From Methylobacterium sp. J-068 (GTDB lineage Bacteria > Pseudomonadota > Alphaproteobacteria > Rhizobiales > Beijerinckiaceae): 64,000 nt of DNA. Shown here in pieces: positions 51,452 to 61,408 of the stretch (the first letter of the stretch is position 1; every line of letters begins with the position of its first letter). The notes under the pieces were generated by a model. It was given only the letters and a program-made list of their open reading frames with translations, had not been told where the DNA came from and ran no database searches. The stretch is taken from assembly GCF_022829445.1 (NCBI RefSeq), contig NZ_JAKSXY010000106.1:1-64000 (forward strand), written 5' to 3'. The translations under genes and the position numbers were made by a program.

Positions 51452-53014
51452 ATGGCGCAAGAGCATTACGACGTCGTCATCGTGGGTTCGGGGCCGGGCG
51501 GCGGCACCATGGCCTGGCGCCTCGCGCAGACCGGCAAGCGCGTGCTGCTGCTGGAGCGCGGCGGCTACCTGCCGCGCGAGCGCGAGAACTGGGACGCCCG
51601 AGCGGTGTTCGTCGATGCCCGCTATCAGGCCCCGGAGACCTGGTACGGCGCCGATGGCCGGCAATTCCACCCGGGCCTGCACTACTATGTCGGCGGCAAC
51701 AGCAAGGTCTACGGCTCGGTGCTGCTGCGCCTGCGGAGCCGCGACTTCGACGTGGTCCGCCACCCGGACGGCGACGCGCCCGAATGGCCGGTGAAGTACG
51801 ACACCTTCGAGCCCTACTACCAGGCGGCCGAGGAACTCTTCCACGTCCACGGCCTGCGCGGCGAGGACCCGACCGAGCCCCCGGCCCCGAAGCCCTACGC
51901 CTACCCGCCCGTGAGCCACGAGCCGCGCATCCAGGAACTCTTCGACGGGCTGAAGCGCGAGGGGCACCGGCCCTTCCACCTGCCCGTCGGCATCCTGCTC
52001 GACGAGCGGGACGGCATGGCCCTGCCGCACTCCGCCTGCATCCGCTGCGACGCCTTCGACGGCTATCCCTGCCTGACCAACGGCAAGGCCGATTCGCAGA
52101 TCGTCTGCGTCGACCCGGCGCTCGCCGCGCACCCGAATCTCACCCTCTGGACCGGCGCCTACGTGGAGCGGCTCCTGACCAGCCCGAGCGGGCGGGCGGT
52201 GACCGGCGTCGAACTCGTGCGCGAGGGCCAGCGCCGGACGGTCTCGGGCGACATCGTCGTGGTGGCCTGCGGCGCGCTCTCCTCCGCCTTGCTGATGCTG
52301 CGCTCGGCCAACGACGCGCACCCGGACGGCCTCGCCAACGCCTCGGGCCAAGTCGGGCGCAACTACATGCGCCACAACAACGCGACGGTGCTGGCGGTCT
52401 CGCGCACCCCGAACCCGACGAAGTTTCAGAAGACGCTCGGCCTCAACGACTTCTACTACGGCTCGGACGATTGGGACTTCCCGCTGGGCCACATCCAGAT
52501 GGTCGGCAAGTCCGACGGCACGCAGATCCACGGCGAGGGCCTGCCGGGCTTCCTGCAATGGTTTCCCGAAAAGCCCTTCGACTGGATCGCGCGGCACGCC
52601 CTCGACTTCTGGCTGACCTCGGAGGACCTGCCGCGCCCGGAGAACCGGATCTTCTACGAGGGCGGCAAGGTCCGGCTCGACCTGACCGAGAGCAACATGG
52701 AGGGTCACGCCCGCCTGAAGCAGAAGCTGCGCGACCTCTGCGGCAAGCTCGACGTGCATCCCCACCTGTTCGACCGCTCGCTCTACCTCGGCAAGGACAC
52801 GCCGATCGGCGGAACGGCGCACCAGGCCGGGACCCTGCGCTTCGGCGAAGACCCGGCGACCTCGGTGCTCGACCTCGATTGCCGGGCCCACGGCATCGAC
52901 AACCTCTACGTCACCGATGCGAGCTTCTTTCCCTCGATCGGCGCCGTGAATCCGACGCTGACGATCATCGCCAACGCCCTGCGGGTCGGCGACACCATCG
53001 CGGGACGGCTGTGA
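51452..53014 (+). CDS. GMC-family oxidoreductase
   Basis: A 520-residue protein with gaagga ahead of ATG. FAD motif YDVVIVGSGPGGGTMAWRLAQ, the GMC signature region HYYVGGNSKVYGSVLLRLR, and the C-terminal GGTAHQAGTLRFGEDP and AVNPTLTIIANALRVGDTI. It oxidises an alcohol or sugar, electrons going to FAD. A CIRCDAFDGYPC cluster of cysteines is present in the middle. The downstream esterase overlaps it (GTGA), so the two probably handle one substrate. Confidence 0.88.
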   Translation: MAQEHYDVVIVGSGPGGGTMAWRLAQTGKRVLLLERGGYLPRERENWDARAVFVDARYQAPETWYGADGRQFHPGLHYYVGGNSKVYGSVLLRLRSRDFDVVRHPDGDAPEWPVKYDTFEPYYQAAEELFHVHGLRGEDPTEPPAPKPYAYPPVSHEPRIQELFDGLKREGHRPFHLPVGILLDERDGMALPHSACIRCDAFDGYPCLTNGKADSQIVCVDPALAAHPNLTLWTGAYVERLLTSPSGRAVTGVELVREGQRRTVSGDIVVVACGALSSALLMLRSANDAHPDGLANASGQVGRNYMRHNNATVLAVSRTPNPTKFQKTLGLNDFYYGSDDWDFPLGHIQMVGKSDGTQIHGEGLPGFLQWFPEKPFDWIARHALDFWLTSEDLPRPENRIFYEGGKVRLDLTESNMEGHARLKQKLRDLCGKLDVHPHLFDRSLYLGKDTPIGGTAHQAGTLRFGEDPATSVLDLDCRAHGIDNLYVTDASFFPSIGAVNPTLTIIANALRVGDTIAGRL

Positions 53015-53943
53015 CCAGCCTCGTCGCGCGCCTGGCCGGCCTGGCGATCCGCCTGACGGGACGCCGTCGCAACCTCGCGCGGGACGATCTCGACCCCGAG
53101 GCGGCGGTCGCCAAACGCCCGCGCCCGGCCCGGCCGACCCGCGCCATGCGCCGCGAACTCAGGGTCACCTGGGAGACGCGCGACGGCTTCGAGGTCTACA
53201 CCCTGACGCCGCGCGGCCCCGTGCCGGGCGGCGGCGCGATCTACCTGCACGGGGGCGCCTATACGAGCCCGATCACGAGCCTCCACTGGCGCTTCATCGC
53301 CTGGATGGTGGACGCGACGGGCCTCGCCATCACGGTGCCGCTCTATCCTCTCACGCCCGAGCATGCCTGCAAGGAGATCACCGCCTTCGCGATGGCGATC
53401 TACCGGGACGGCCTGGAGGCGCGTGGCGGCGCCCCCGTCGCGCTCATGGGCGATTCCGCCGGCGGCGGGCTCGCCCTGTCGCTGGCGATGCAGGTCCGCG
53501 ACGCCGGCCTGCCCGTCCCGGGCGGGCTGGTCCTGATCGCGCCCTGGCTCGACGTCACCATGCGCGAGCCCTCGCAGGCCCGGATCGAGCCCTCGGACGT
53601 GATGCTGATGCGCCCCGGGGTGCGAGCGCTCGGGCGCTGGTATGCCGGGGACTGGGCGGCCACGGACGAGCGGGTCAGCCCGCTCTTCGGCACCCTGCGG
53701 GGCCTGCCGCCGATCGAACTCCTCTGCGGCAGCCACGACATCCTGGTGGCCGACGCCCGCCGCCTCGCGGCCCAGGCGCGCGCCGAGGACGCCGCCCTCG
53801 CCTACCACGAGGAACCGGGCCTGATGCACGTCTACCCGCTGCTCGGCCTGCCCGAATCCCGCAGGGCCGAGGCGCGGATCACGCGGTTCCTCCAGTCCGT
53901 GCGGTCCGGCGCCGGCCCGCAGGCCGGGCCTGCGCCGCCGTGA
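53011..53943 (+). CDS. Alpha/beta hydrolase, HSL-type esterase
   Basis: A 310-residue protein with the oxyanion HGGAY (YLHGGAYTSPI), nucleophile GDSAGGGLALSLA, the acid Asp in CGSHDILV and His in EPGLMHVYPL, i.e. a full triad of the hormone-sensitive-lipase branch. It hydrolyses small esters. Translation is coupled to the GMC gene. Confidence 0.9.
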   Translation: MTSLVARLAGLAIRLTGRRRNLARDDLDPEAAVAKRPRPARPTRAMRRELRVTWETRDGFEVYTLTPRGPVPGGGAIYLHGGAYTSPITSLHWRFIAWMVDATGLAITVPLYPLTPEHACKEITAFAMAIYRDGLEARGGAPVALMGDSAGGGLALSLAMQVRDAGLPVPGGLVLIAPWLDVTMREPSQARIEPSDVMLMRPGVRALGRWYAGDWAATDERVSPLFGTLRGLPPIELLCGSHDILVADARRLAAQARAEDAALAYHEEPGLMHVYPLLGLPESRRAEARITRFLQSVRSGAGPQAGPAPP

Positions 53944-53970
53944 GGCGCGACGATTCCGGCGATCGCGGAC

Positions 53971-54005
53971 GGGCACCGGGCCGGCGTCAGGGCGCGCCGG
54001 TGCCC
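53971..54005. terminator. Hairpin at convergent gene ends
   Basis: GGGCACCGG and CCGGTGCCC (9 bp) enclose a 17-nt loop. It spans the end of the kinase gene (stop at 53987, minus) 28 bp past the esterase stop (53943, plus). It could serve both directions. Confidence 0.4.
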
Positions 54006-56662
54006 TGACGGCCGGCCGCCTCCTCGGACATCCGCTCCACTCGGGCCGGGTCCGGCAGGCCCTCGGCGCCGCGCGCGATCAGCAGGTTCACCTGTTCCCG
54101 GGCCTGGGCCGCCAGACCGCGCGCGTGGTCCAGCGAACGCCGGAAGACCGCGCTTCCCTCGTGGGCCACGCGCTGCTCGGTGCAGGCCTCGAGGGTCCGG
54201 CAGGCCGCGGACAGGGCCGGGAACCCCAGCATGCTGGCCGAGCTGATCAGGCTGTGCGCCTCGAAACGCGACTGGTCCCGCTCCTCCGCGGTGAGGCCGG
54301 TGCCCGCGAAGCGCACGTCGAGTTCGTCGCCGAAGGCGTCGAGCAGGGCCAACAGGCGGACGGGCCCGACCAGCTCCAGGGCGTCGTCGTGGATTTGCCG
54401 ATCGAAGACGCCCGGATCGAGGGTCGCTCCGGCGGCCTCCCGCGCGGGCGCCTCGGCGTTCCAGGACAGCCACCGGTCGACGAGGCGATAGAGTTCGGCC
54501 CGGTGGAACGGCTTGCCGATATGATCGTCCATGCCGGCGGCCCGGAACGCCTCGATCTGGTCGGGCAGGACGTTGGCCGTCATGGCGATGACGGGCAGGG
54601 TGGAGGCCGGCATCCCGAGTTGCCGGATCCGACGGGTCGCCGTCAGGCCGTCCATGCCCGGCATCTGCACGTCCATCAGGACGAGGTCGAACAGGCCCTC
54701 CTGCACGGCCCGGATGGCCGAGGCGCCATCCGCCACGACCTCGACCGTATGTCCCCCGGCCTCGAGAACGGCCCTGGCCAATTGCTGGTTGATGACGTTG
54801 TCCTCGACCAGCAGGAGGTGCCCGGTCCGGGCGATGGCGTGGGTGTCGGCCACCACCGACACCGTCCGCTCGACCGAGCCGAGCGGCAGCGTGACGAGGA
54901 ACCAGAACGTCGCGCCGACCCCCTCCTCCGAGAGGACGCCGATCTCGCCGCCCATGAGGTCGATGAGCTGCTTGCAGATGGCGAGGCCGAGGCCGGTGCC
55001 GCCGAAATCCCGCTCGATCGAGCCGTCCACCTGGCTGAAGCGCTGGAACAGCCGGCCCTGCTTCTCCCGGGCGATGCCGATGCCGGTATCCGTCACGCTG
55101 AAGCGCAGGCGCTCGCCGGTCTCGCTCGTGCCCCCGTGCTGCACGCTCAGGGTGACGCAGCCACGGGACGTGAACTTGATGGCGTTGTTGAGGAGGTTGA
55201 GCAGCACCTGCCGCAGGCGCGCCGGATCGCCGTACAGGATGCGGGGCAGGGCGGGGTCGATCACCGCGCGCACGTCCAGCCCCTTCGGCTGGGCCGAGCC
55301 CCGGACGATGCCCAGGCTCCCGTCGATCAGCGCGCGCGGATCGAAGGCCTGCCGGTCCAGCGCGACGGCGCCGGCCTCGACCTTGGAGAAGTCGAGGATG
55401 TCGTTCACGACCGTGAGCAGCGTCGCGCCGGAGGCGCGCACCAGCTCGGCCTGACGCTGCAGGTCCGGCGACAGGCGGCCCGAGCCGATCATCAGGTCGG
55501 TGAAGCCGATGACGGCGTTGAGGGGGGTGCGGATCTCGTGGCTCATGGCGGCCAGGAACTCGGTCTTGGCGAGACTCGCGCGCTCCGCGTCGCGCTTGGC
55601 CGCCTCGGCGTCCCGCGTGCGGGCCGCCACCCGCTCGCTCAGGGTCGCGTTGAGCGCCCGCAATTCCGCTTCGCTCGCCCGCAGGGCGCGTTCGGCCGCG
55701 TCGCGCGCGGTGTCGTCGCGCATCGTCAGGACGGCGCCGACCTGGCGCCCGTCGCGACCGATCAGGGGGCGGGCGGAGCCGATCGCCAGGATCTCGACGC
55801 CGTCCGGGCGCCGGATCCGCCATTGGGCGTCCCGGACCGTCTCGCCCATCACGGCCCGCGCCAGCGGCAGGGCCTCGGGCGGGTAGTGCGCCCCGTGCTC
55901 GGTGTAGAGGTGATAGGTCTCGCTGTAATCGTCCGGCTCGACATCGAGGCGCGCGACGCCGTGGATCGCGGCGGCCGCCTCGTTGACCAGGGTGATCCGG
56001 CCCGATGTGTCGGTGACGATCACGCCCTCGGCGAGCTGCCCCAGGATGGCGTCGTGCGTCGAGTCCAGGACCTCGCGATACCGGGCCTCGCTCTCGGACG
56101 CCGCCTCCTCGGCCTGCCTGCGGGCGGCGATGTCCGCCGCCCGTTCCCGGGCCAGGGCCTCGCCGGTCCGCAGGGCCTCGTGGAGGCGGAGATGGGCGAC
56201 GACGACGCGCGCCAGATCCTCGAGCCGGTGCGCCTGCTCGGGCGTGAGGTCACGCGGCTTCGTGTCGATCAGGCAGAGCGTTCCGACCCGGATGCCCGGC
56301 CGCAGGATGAGGGGCGCGCCCGCGTAGAACCGGATGTGCGGCGCGCCCGTGACCAGAGGATTGTCCGAAAAGCGCGCATCCCGCGTCGCGTCCGCCACCA
56401 CGAAGACCGTATCGGCGAGGATGGCGTGAGCGCAGAAGGAGACCGCGCGCGACGTTCCCGGGACGTCCAGCCCGCAGCGGGCCTTGAACCACTGCTCCTG
56501 CTCCTCGACCAGGGAGACCAGGCAGATCGGCACCGCGAACAGCGCCTGCGCCGTCCGGCAGACGGCATCGAAATGCGGCTCCGGGTCGGTCCCGACCAGG
56601 GACAGGCCCCGCAGCGCGTCGAGGCGCGCGCGCTCGTTCTCGGATGGGGGCGGTGCTGACAT
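53987..56662 (-). CDS. GAF-PAS hybrid histidine kinase with Hpt domain (HK5)
   Basis: About 891 residues from ATG 56662; ATG 56725 upstream is possible. Domains in order: GAF (about 15-165; QWFKARCGLDVPGTSRAVSFC), PAS (about 205-320), coiled coil, kinase (FLAAMSHEIRTPLNAVIGF, His near 373; LLNLLNNAIKFTS; DTGIGIAREKQG; GGTGLGLAICKQLID), receiver (LVLMDVQMPGMDG, Asp near 662; GKPFHRAEL), and a C-terminal Hpt (FEAHSLISSASMLG, His near 801). It is a full phosphorelay in one chain of the ArcB/BarA type. No partner regulator is adjacent. Confidence 0.88.
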   Translation of the reverse strand: MSAPPPSENERARLDALRGLSLVGTDPEPHFDAVCRTAQALFAVPICLVSLVEEQEQWFKARCGLDVPGTSRAVSFCAHAILADTVFVVADATRDARFSDNPLVTGAPHIRFYAGAPLILRPGIRVGTLCLIDTKPRDLTPEQAHRLEDLARVVVAHLRLHEALRTGEALARERAADIAARRQAEEAASESEARYREVLDSTHDAILGQLAEGVIVTDTSGRITLVNEAAAAIHGVARLDVEPDDYSETYHLYTEHGAHYPPEALPLARAVMGETVRDAQWRIRRPDGVEILAIGSARPLIGRDGRQVGAVLTMRDDTARDAAERALRASEAELRALNATLSERVAARTRDAEAAKRDAERASLAKTEFLAAMSHEIRTPLNAVIGFTDLMIGSGRLSPDLQRQAELVRASGATLLTVVNDILDFSKVEAGAVALDRQAFDPRALIDGSLGIVRGSAQPKGLDVRAVIDPALPRILYGDPARLRQVLLNLLNNAIKFTSRGCVTLSVQHGGTSETGERLRFSVTDTGIGIAREKQGRLFQRFSQVDGSIERDFGGTGLGLAICKQLIDLMGGEIGVLSEEGVGATFWFLVTLPLGSVERTVSVVADTHAIARTGHLLLVEDNVINQQLARAVLEAGGHTVEVVADGASAIRAVQEGLFDLVLMDVQMPGMDGLTATRRIRQLGMPASTLPVIAMTANVLPDQIEAFRAAGMDDHIGKPFHRAELYRLVDRWLSWNAEAPAREAAGATLDPGVFDRQIHDDALELVGPVRLLALLDAFGDELDVRFAGTGLTAEERDQSRFEAHSLISSASMLGFPALSAACRTLEACTEQRVAHEGSAVFRRSLDHARGLAAQAREQVNLLIARGAEGLPDPARVERMSEEAAGRQGTGAP

Positions 56663-56725
56663 GCGACGCGATGGGGTTCGGATGGTCCGGACAGAACCGA
56701 TGCCTGTAGCAGCGGTCCTTTCCAT

Positions 56726-57048
56726 ACGGAGTTAACCGGTCCCAAGTTTCATACGAGCTCCGCTTGATCCCCTCGGTTCGGATGGCCGCGACGCGCTCCC
56801 TCTCCTGGAAGGAGAGGGATGGGGAGAGGTGTGGCCCATCTCCGGAGAAGTCACACACCTCACCCTGTCCCTCTCCTTCCAGGAGAGGGAACCCGCGCTC
56901 GCCACCCACCGGATGGATCGCAACCGCCGTCCGGGATCGCGCCCCTGCGACACAGCGCATGTCGCCGTGACAGACCTGGAAACCGTCAGAGCGCCAGACG
57001 CCCAAGCCGCATCAAACCACGGCCAGCCCTCACGTACAGGAGACGGCG
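56726..57048. other. Intergenic region with inverted-repeat element
   Basis: About 320 bp upstream of HK5 and downstream of the PaoC-type gene. It has no gene; its content is mainly the inverted repeat at 56797-56890. Confidence 0.6.
56797..56890. repeat. REP/BIME-like inverted repeat
   Basis: Two 23-bp arms (tccctctcctggaaggagag.. at 56797-56819 and its exact reverse complement at 56868-56890) face each other 48 bp apart. Each arm is itself nearly palindromic (tccctctcc ... ggagaggga). Inside, ggtgtg and cacacc continue the pairing. The form is that of dispersed intergenic repeats in GC-rich genomes. Confidence 0.8.
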
Positions 57049-59280
57049 TCAGCCCAGCAGCCTGTCGAGGGTGATAGGGATGTCGCGCACCCGTACCCCG
57101 GTGGCGTGCCAGACCGCGTTGGCGATGGCGCCGGCGGTGCCGGTGATGCCGATCTCGCCCACGCCCTTGATGCCGAGCGGGTTCACGTGGGGGTCGTGCT
57201 CCTCCACCAGGATCGCCTCGATGGACGGCACGTCGGCGTTCACCGGAATGTGATACTCGGCGAGGTTGGCGTTCATCACCCGGCCCGAGCGCGGATCGAG
57301 CACCGCGTGCTCGTGCAGCGCCAGGGACACCCCCCAGATCATGCCGCCGTAATACTGGCTGCGCACGAGGCGCGGGTTGACGATCCGCCCCGCCGCGAAG
57401 GCCCCGACGAGGCGCGTCACCCGGATCTGACCGAGATCGGGATCGACCTTCACCTCCGCGTAGACCGCCCCGTGCGCGTGCATCGCGTAGGTCTTCCGCG
57501 AGGCCGGCTCGCCCGCGCCCTGTCCTTTGGCCTCCACCGAGCCCTTGCCCGCGCGGTTCAGGATGTCGCCGAAGGATTCCGAGCGGGCCGGATCGTCCCG
57601 GCGGGCGAGGCGCCCGTCGGCGGCCGTGACGCCGGCATTGCCCGCGCCGTAGAGGGGCGAGGCCCGATCCGCGACCGCGAGCGCCGCGAGTTCGGCGATG
57701 GCGGCCCGCGCGGCGTTGTGGACCGCCGTGCCGCTGGTGGCGGTGCCGGTGGAGCCGCCCGCGAGCCCGCCGTTCGGCAGGTTCGAATCGCCGATGCGCA
57801 AGTCCACCCTGTCGATGGACAATCCGAGTCCGTCGGCGCCGATCTGCGCCAGCACCGTCCAGGCGCCCTGGCCCATGTCCTGGGCGGCGGTCTCGATCAG
57901 GGCCGTGCCGTCGGCCCGGATCGTGGCGCGGGCCTCGCCCTGCATCATCCCCGCCGGGTAGGTGGCGGTGCCGAGGCCCCAGCCCACGAGGAGCCCGTCG
58001 GCATCGCGCATCTGGCGCGGCGCGCGCGGGCGCGCGGCCCAGCCGAAGCGCTCGGCCCCTTGCGCGTAGCATGCGCGCAGGGCCTTCGACGAGAACGGCC
58101 GATGCGTGATCGGCTCGACCTCGGCGTAGTTGCGCAGGCGGATCTCCAGCGGGTCGAGGTCGAGTTCCAGCGCCAGTTCGTCGAGGGCGCTCTCCACCGC
58201 GACGCTGCCCGAGGCCTCGCCGGGGGCCCGCATGAAGATCGGGGTGCCAATATCGGCCCGCGAGACCGCGTGCGTGGTGGCGATCGCGCCGGCCGCGTAG
58301 AGGTGGCGCGAGAGGATGCCGGAGGGCTCGATGAAGTCGTCGTAGCGGCTCGTCAGGGTCAGGGTGTGGTGGTCGAGGGCCGTGAGCGTGCCGTCGCGGG
58401 TCGCCCCCAGGGTCAGGGTCTGGCGCGTGGCGGCGCGGTGGCCGACGGGACCGAACATCTGCTCGCGCCGGGTCACGAGCTTGACCGGGCGGCCGACGAG
58501 CTTCGCCGCCATGATCCCGAGGATCTGCGGCGAGGTGACGAAGCCCTTCGAGCCGAAGCCGCCGCCGAGATAGTGGCAGATGACGTGGATGTTCTCCTGC
58601 GGGATGCCGAACAGGCCGGCGAGGCGGCCCTTGGCGATCCAGAGCGCCTGGGTCGGGGTGTGGAGCGTCAGGCGGTCGCCGTCCCACTGCGCCACGCTCG
58701 AATGGGGCTCCAGGGCGTTGTGATACTGCGCCGCCGTGTCGTAGGTGGCCGCGATCCGGGCCTCGGCCGCGTCCATCCCGGCGGCGAGGTCGCCCGACCC
58801 CTCGGCGGTGGCCGAGCCCGCGCCGACGGTCTCGGGCGTGAACACCTCGCCCGCTCCGAGGGCGACGCCGGCCGGTTCGTCCGCGTAGCGGGGCCGGAGC
58901 AGGAAAGCGCCCTCGGTGGCGGCCTCCAGGGTTTCGGCGATCACCACCGCGATCGGCTGGTTGGCGTAGCGCACGCCGTCGTTCTGCAACAGGTCGAGGC
59001 GGAAGGCGAAGGGATTGTCCTTCAGGTCCGGGGACTTGGCGAGCTTGGGGGCGTTCTCCGGCGTCATCACCGCGACCACGCCGGGATGGGCCTCGGCCGC
59101 CGCCACGTCGAGATGGGTGACCCGGCCGCGCGCGATCCCGCTCACCGCCATCACGGCGTGCGCCAGGCCCTCGGGCCTGAAATCCGCGCTGTAGCGGGCC
59201 GCGCCCGTGACCTTGTCGGGGCCGTCGCGCCGGGTGAGCGGCTGGCCGATGGAGGCGCCGTGGCGCTGACGCTCAGGCAT
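57049..59280 (-). CDS. paoC: Aldehyde oxidoreductase, molybdenum subunit (PaoC-like)
   Basis: A 743-residue protein. [20 protein letters not shown] start, [40 protein letters not shown] and [29 protein letters not shown] with the catalytic Glu are those of the xanthine dehydrogenase family, closest in layout to PaoC/YagR. With the FAD and iron-sulfur subunits next to it, it oxidises aldehydes. It has no signal peptide of its own. It is the third gene of paoA-B-C, overlapping paoB by 8 bp. Confidence 0.9.
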   Translation of the reverse strand: MPERQRHGASIGQPLTRRDGPDKVTGAARYSADFRPEGLAHAVMAVSGIARGRVTHLDVAAAEAHPGVVAVMTPENAPKLAKSPDLKDNPFAFRLDLLQNDGVRYANQPIAVVIAETLEAATEGAFLLRPRYADEPAGVALGAGEVFTPETVGAGSATAEGSGDLAAGMDAAEARIAATYDTAAQYHNALEPHSSVAQWDGDRLTLHTPTQALWIAKGRLAGLFGIPQENIHVICHYLGGGFGSKGFVTSPQILGIMAAKLVGRPVKLVTRREQMFGPVGHRAATRQTLTLGATRDGTLTALDHHTLTLTSRYDDFIEPSGILSRHLYAAGAIATTHAVSRADIGTPIFMRAPGEASGSVAVESALDELALELDLDPLEIRLRNYAEVEPITHRPFSSKALRACYAQGAERFGWAARPRAPRQMRDADGLLVGWGLGTATYPAGMMQGEARATIRADGTALIETAAQDMGQGAWTVLAQIGADGLGLSIDRVDLRIGDSNLPNGGLAGGSTGTATSGTAVHNAARAAIAELAALAVADRASPLYGAGNAGVTAADGRLARRDDPARSESFGDILNRAGKGSVEAKGQGAGEPASRKTYAMHAHGAVYAEVKVDPDLGQIRVTRLVGAFAAGRIVNPRLVRSQYYGGMIWGVSLALHEHAVLDPRSGRVMNANLAEYHIPVNADVPSIEAILVEEHDPHVNPLGIKGVGEIGITGTAGAIANAVWHATGVRVRDIPITLDRLLG

Positions 59281-60337
59281 GCGCGGTGACTCCGGCGGAG
59301 GGGGCGGGGGCGAAGGGACTGGCCGGCAGGGCGGGCACGCGCTCCGGGGTGCCGGCGGCGGCAAGCGTGAGGGCCCGCACGACGATGCGGCGGGCGAGCT
59401 CGATCTTGTGGGCGTTGTCGCCCGAGGGCGTCGCGTCCGCGAGCGCGGCCTCGGCCGCCCTGGCGAAGGTCTCGGGGGTCGGCGCGGCGCCGGCGAGCAG
59501 GCTTTCCGCCGCGCGCGTCCGCCAGGGTTTCAGGGCGACGCTGCCGAGCGCGATGCGGCCTTCCGCGATCCGGTCCCCGTCCATGCGCAGACCCACGGCG
59601 GCCGAGACCACCGCGAAGGCGTAGGAGGTGCGCTCCCGGACCTTGAGGTAGCGGCTGTGGGCGGCAAAGCCCTCCGCCTCCGCCGGCAGGGTCACGGCGA
59701 CGACGAGGTCGCCGGGTTCCAGCACCGTCTCGCGCTCCGGGGCGTCGCCGGGCAGGCGGTGGAACGCCTCCAGGGGCACGCTGCGGGTGCCGGCCGGGCC
59801 CTCGATCTCCACGGTGGCGTCGAGGGCGGCGAGCGGCACGCAGAAATCGGAAGGGTGCGTGGCGATGCAGTGCGCGCTCCAGCCCAGCACCGCATGGGCA
59901 CGGGTGACGCCGCCGAGGGCCGCGCAGCCGGCGCCGGGGTCGCGCTTGTTGCAGGCGCTGGCGGTGTCGTAGAAGTATTGGCAGCGGGTCCGCTGCAGCA
60001 CGTTGCCGGCGGTGGTGGCGGCGTTGCGGAGTTGGCCCGAGGCGCCCGAGAGCAGGGCTTCGGCCAGCGCCGGGTAGCGCCGCGCGATCCCGGAATCATG
60101 CGCCAGCGTCGCGTTGCGCACCAGGGCGCCGATCCGCGTCGCACCGTCCGGCAGGCGCTCGATCCGGTCGAGGCCGGGCAGGCGGGTGATGTCCACGAGG
60201 ATGTCGGGCCGCGCGACGCCGCCCTTCATCAGGTCGACGAGGTTGGTGCCGGCGGCGAGGTAGGCGGCACCGGGCCGGCCGGCGGCCGCGACCGCCTCGG
60301 CGACGCTCGTCGCGCGGATGTAGTCGAAGGCCTTCAC
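59273..60337 (-). CDS. paoB: Aldehyde oxidoreductase, FAD subunit (PaoB-like)
   Basis: A 354-residue protein (MKAFDYIRATSVAEAVAAAG; YLAAGTNLVDLMKGGV, the FAD loop). RTRCQYFYDTASACNKRDPGAGC has the cysteines that hold an extra [4Fe-4S] cluster in PaoB. It passes electrons between the iron-sulfur subunit and acceptor. The ATG overlaps the paoA stop. Confidence 0.9.
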   Translation of the reverse strand: MKAFDYIRATSVAEAVAAAGRPGAAYLAAGTNLVDLMKGGVARPDILVDITRLPGLDRIERLPDGATRIGALVRNATLAHDSGIARRYPALAEALLSGASGQLRNAATTAGNVLQRTRCQYFYDTASACNKRDPGAGCAALGGVTRAHAVLGWSAHCIATHPSDFCVPLAALDATVEIEGPAGTRSVPLEAFHRLPGDAPERETVLEPGDLVVAVTLPAEAEGFAAHSRYLKVRERTSYAFAVVSAAVGLRMDGDRIAEGRIALGSVALKPWRTRAAESLLAGAAPTPETFARAAEAALADATPSGDNAHKIELARRIVVRALTLAAAGTPERVPALPASPFAPAPSAGVTAHA

Positions 60338-60867
60338 GCCGCGTCCTCCGCGATATGGCGGCCGGGCAGCACGTCCGGTCCCGTCATTAGTGCATGGGCG
60401 CTCAGCACGGCTTGCGTGATCCCTGCATAGGCGCCGCAGCGGCAGAGGTTGCCGCTCATGCCCTCCCGCACCCGCTCGGGGTCGCCGCCGGTCTGGCCCT
60501 CATGAATCAGCCCGACCGCGCTGAGGATCTGGCCCGGCGTGCAGAAGCCGCACTGGAAGCCGTCATGCTCCAGGAAGGCCGCCTGGACCGGGTGCAGGCC
60601 GTCGCGTCCGTCAAGCCCCTCGATGGTGGTGATCGACGCCCCGTCGAGGCTCACGGCCAGCGCCAGGCAGGAATTCATCCGCACGCCGTCGACCAGCACG
60701 GTGCAGGCGCCGCACTGGCCCCGGTCGCAGCCCTTCTTGGCCCCGGTGAGGTCGAGGCGCTCGCGCAAGGCGTCGAGCAGGGTGACCCGCGCGTCCTCGA
60801 GGACGAGGCTGCGGGCTACGCCGTTCACGGTCAGCGTGATGGGAAAGCCAGTTTCGGGAAAGCTCAT
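60334..60867 (-). CDS. paoA: Aldehyde oxidoreductase, 2x[2Fe-2S] subunit (PaoA-like)
   Basis: A 177-residue protein with GAKKGCDRGQCGACTVLVDG and CGFCTPGQILSAVGLI plus NLCRCGAYAGITQA cluster motifs. E. coli PaoA carries a Tat signal; here the N-terminus (MSFPETGFPITLTVNG) has none, so the enzyme is likely cytoplasmic. It starts the operon. Confidence 0.9.
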   Translation of the reverse strand: MSFPETGFPITLTVNGVARSLVLEDARVTLLDALRERLDLTGAKKGCDRGQCGACTVLVDGVRMNSCLALAVSLDGASITTIEGLDGRDGLHPVQAAFLEHDGFQCGFCTPGQILSAVGLIHEGQTGGDPERVREGMSGNLCRCGAYAGITQAVLSAHALMTGPDVLPGRHIAEDAA

Positions 60868-60942
60868 GCCGGGCTGCCTCCGCCGTAGCCTGTCTGGAAC
60901 CACTCCAGATAGGACCACCGCGCCTCCCGACCAGGGGGCGCC

Positions 60943-61386
60943 TCAGCGCGCGGGCGCGCCTTTCGTGTCAGACCCCTTCGCCTCCGCCTCCTTGCGCTTC
61001 AGGATGGCCTGCATCTGGGCGATCTCGGTCTCCTGCGCCTTGACGATGCTCTCGGCCAGCGCGCGGACCTCCGGGTCCTTCGAGTATTGCAGGGCGACCT
61101 TCGCCATGGCGACGGCGCCGGCATGGTGCGGGATCATGCCGGCGGCGAAGTCGCGGTCGACGTCGCCGGAATAGCGGATCTCCATGTCGCCGTGCATGCG
61201 CATGGCGGCTTCCTGGAACGCCCGGGTGGAGGGCGAGGCCGCCGGCTTTGCCGCATGCGTGTGGCCCGGCGTGCCGTGGTCATGGTCGTGGCCGTCGTGA
61301 TGGTGCTCGGCGGCCGGGGCCGCGCCCGCGAGGGCGAGGAGGGCGAGGGCGGCGAGCAGGCTCGTCCCTGTCGTCGTGGTCTTCAT
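60943..61386 (-). CDS. DUF305 protein with His-rich leader, putative copper-binding
   Basis: A 147-residue exported protein (signal [26 protein letters not shown]) directly followed by a His/Asp-rich segment ([18 protein letters not shown]). The DUF305 domain has [36 protein letters not shown] and the usual Met/His-rich positions. Members of this family bind copper or other metals in the periplasm. The next gene upstream is a metal RND pump, supporting a metal-tolerance role. Confidence 0.85.
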   Translation of the reverse strand: MKTTTTGTSLLAALALLALAGAAPAAEHHHDGHDHDHGTPGHTHAAKPAASPSTRAFQEAAMRMHGDMEIRYSGDVDRDFAAGMIPHHAGAVAMAKVALQYSKDPEVRALAESIVKAQETEIAQMQAILKRKEAEAKGSDTKGAPAR

Positions 61387-61408
61387 GGGGGCGTCTCCGT
61401 TCGAAGGG

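Noticed and set aside
51134-52891. 585-residue open frame on the minus strand
   Set aside because: Antisense to the GMC gene for most of its length. Only its end coincides with part of doxX, in another frame.
51409-53010. Long upstream extension of the esterase frame through the GMC gene
   Set aside because: The part before 53011 is a frame-shifted reading of the GMC oxidoreductase and is Arg/Pro-rich. The esterase starts at the GTG overlapping the GMC stop.
54125-56659. 844-residue open frame on the plus strand
   Set aside because: Antisense to HK5, whose GAF, PAS, kinase, receiver and Hpt motifs are unmistakable.
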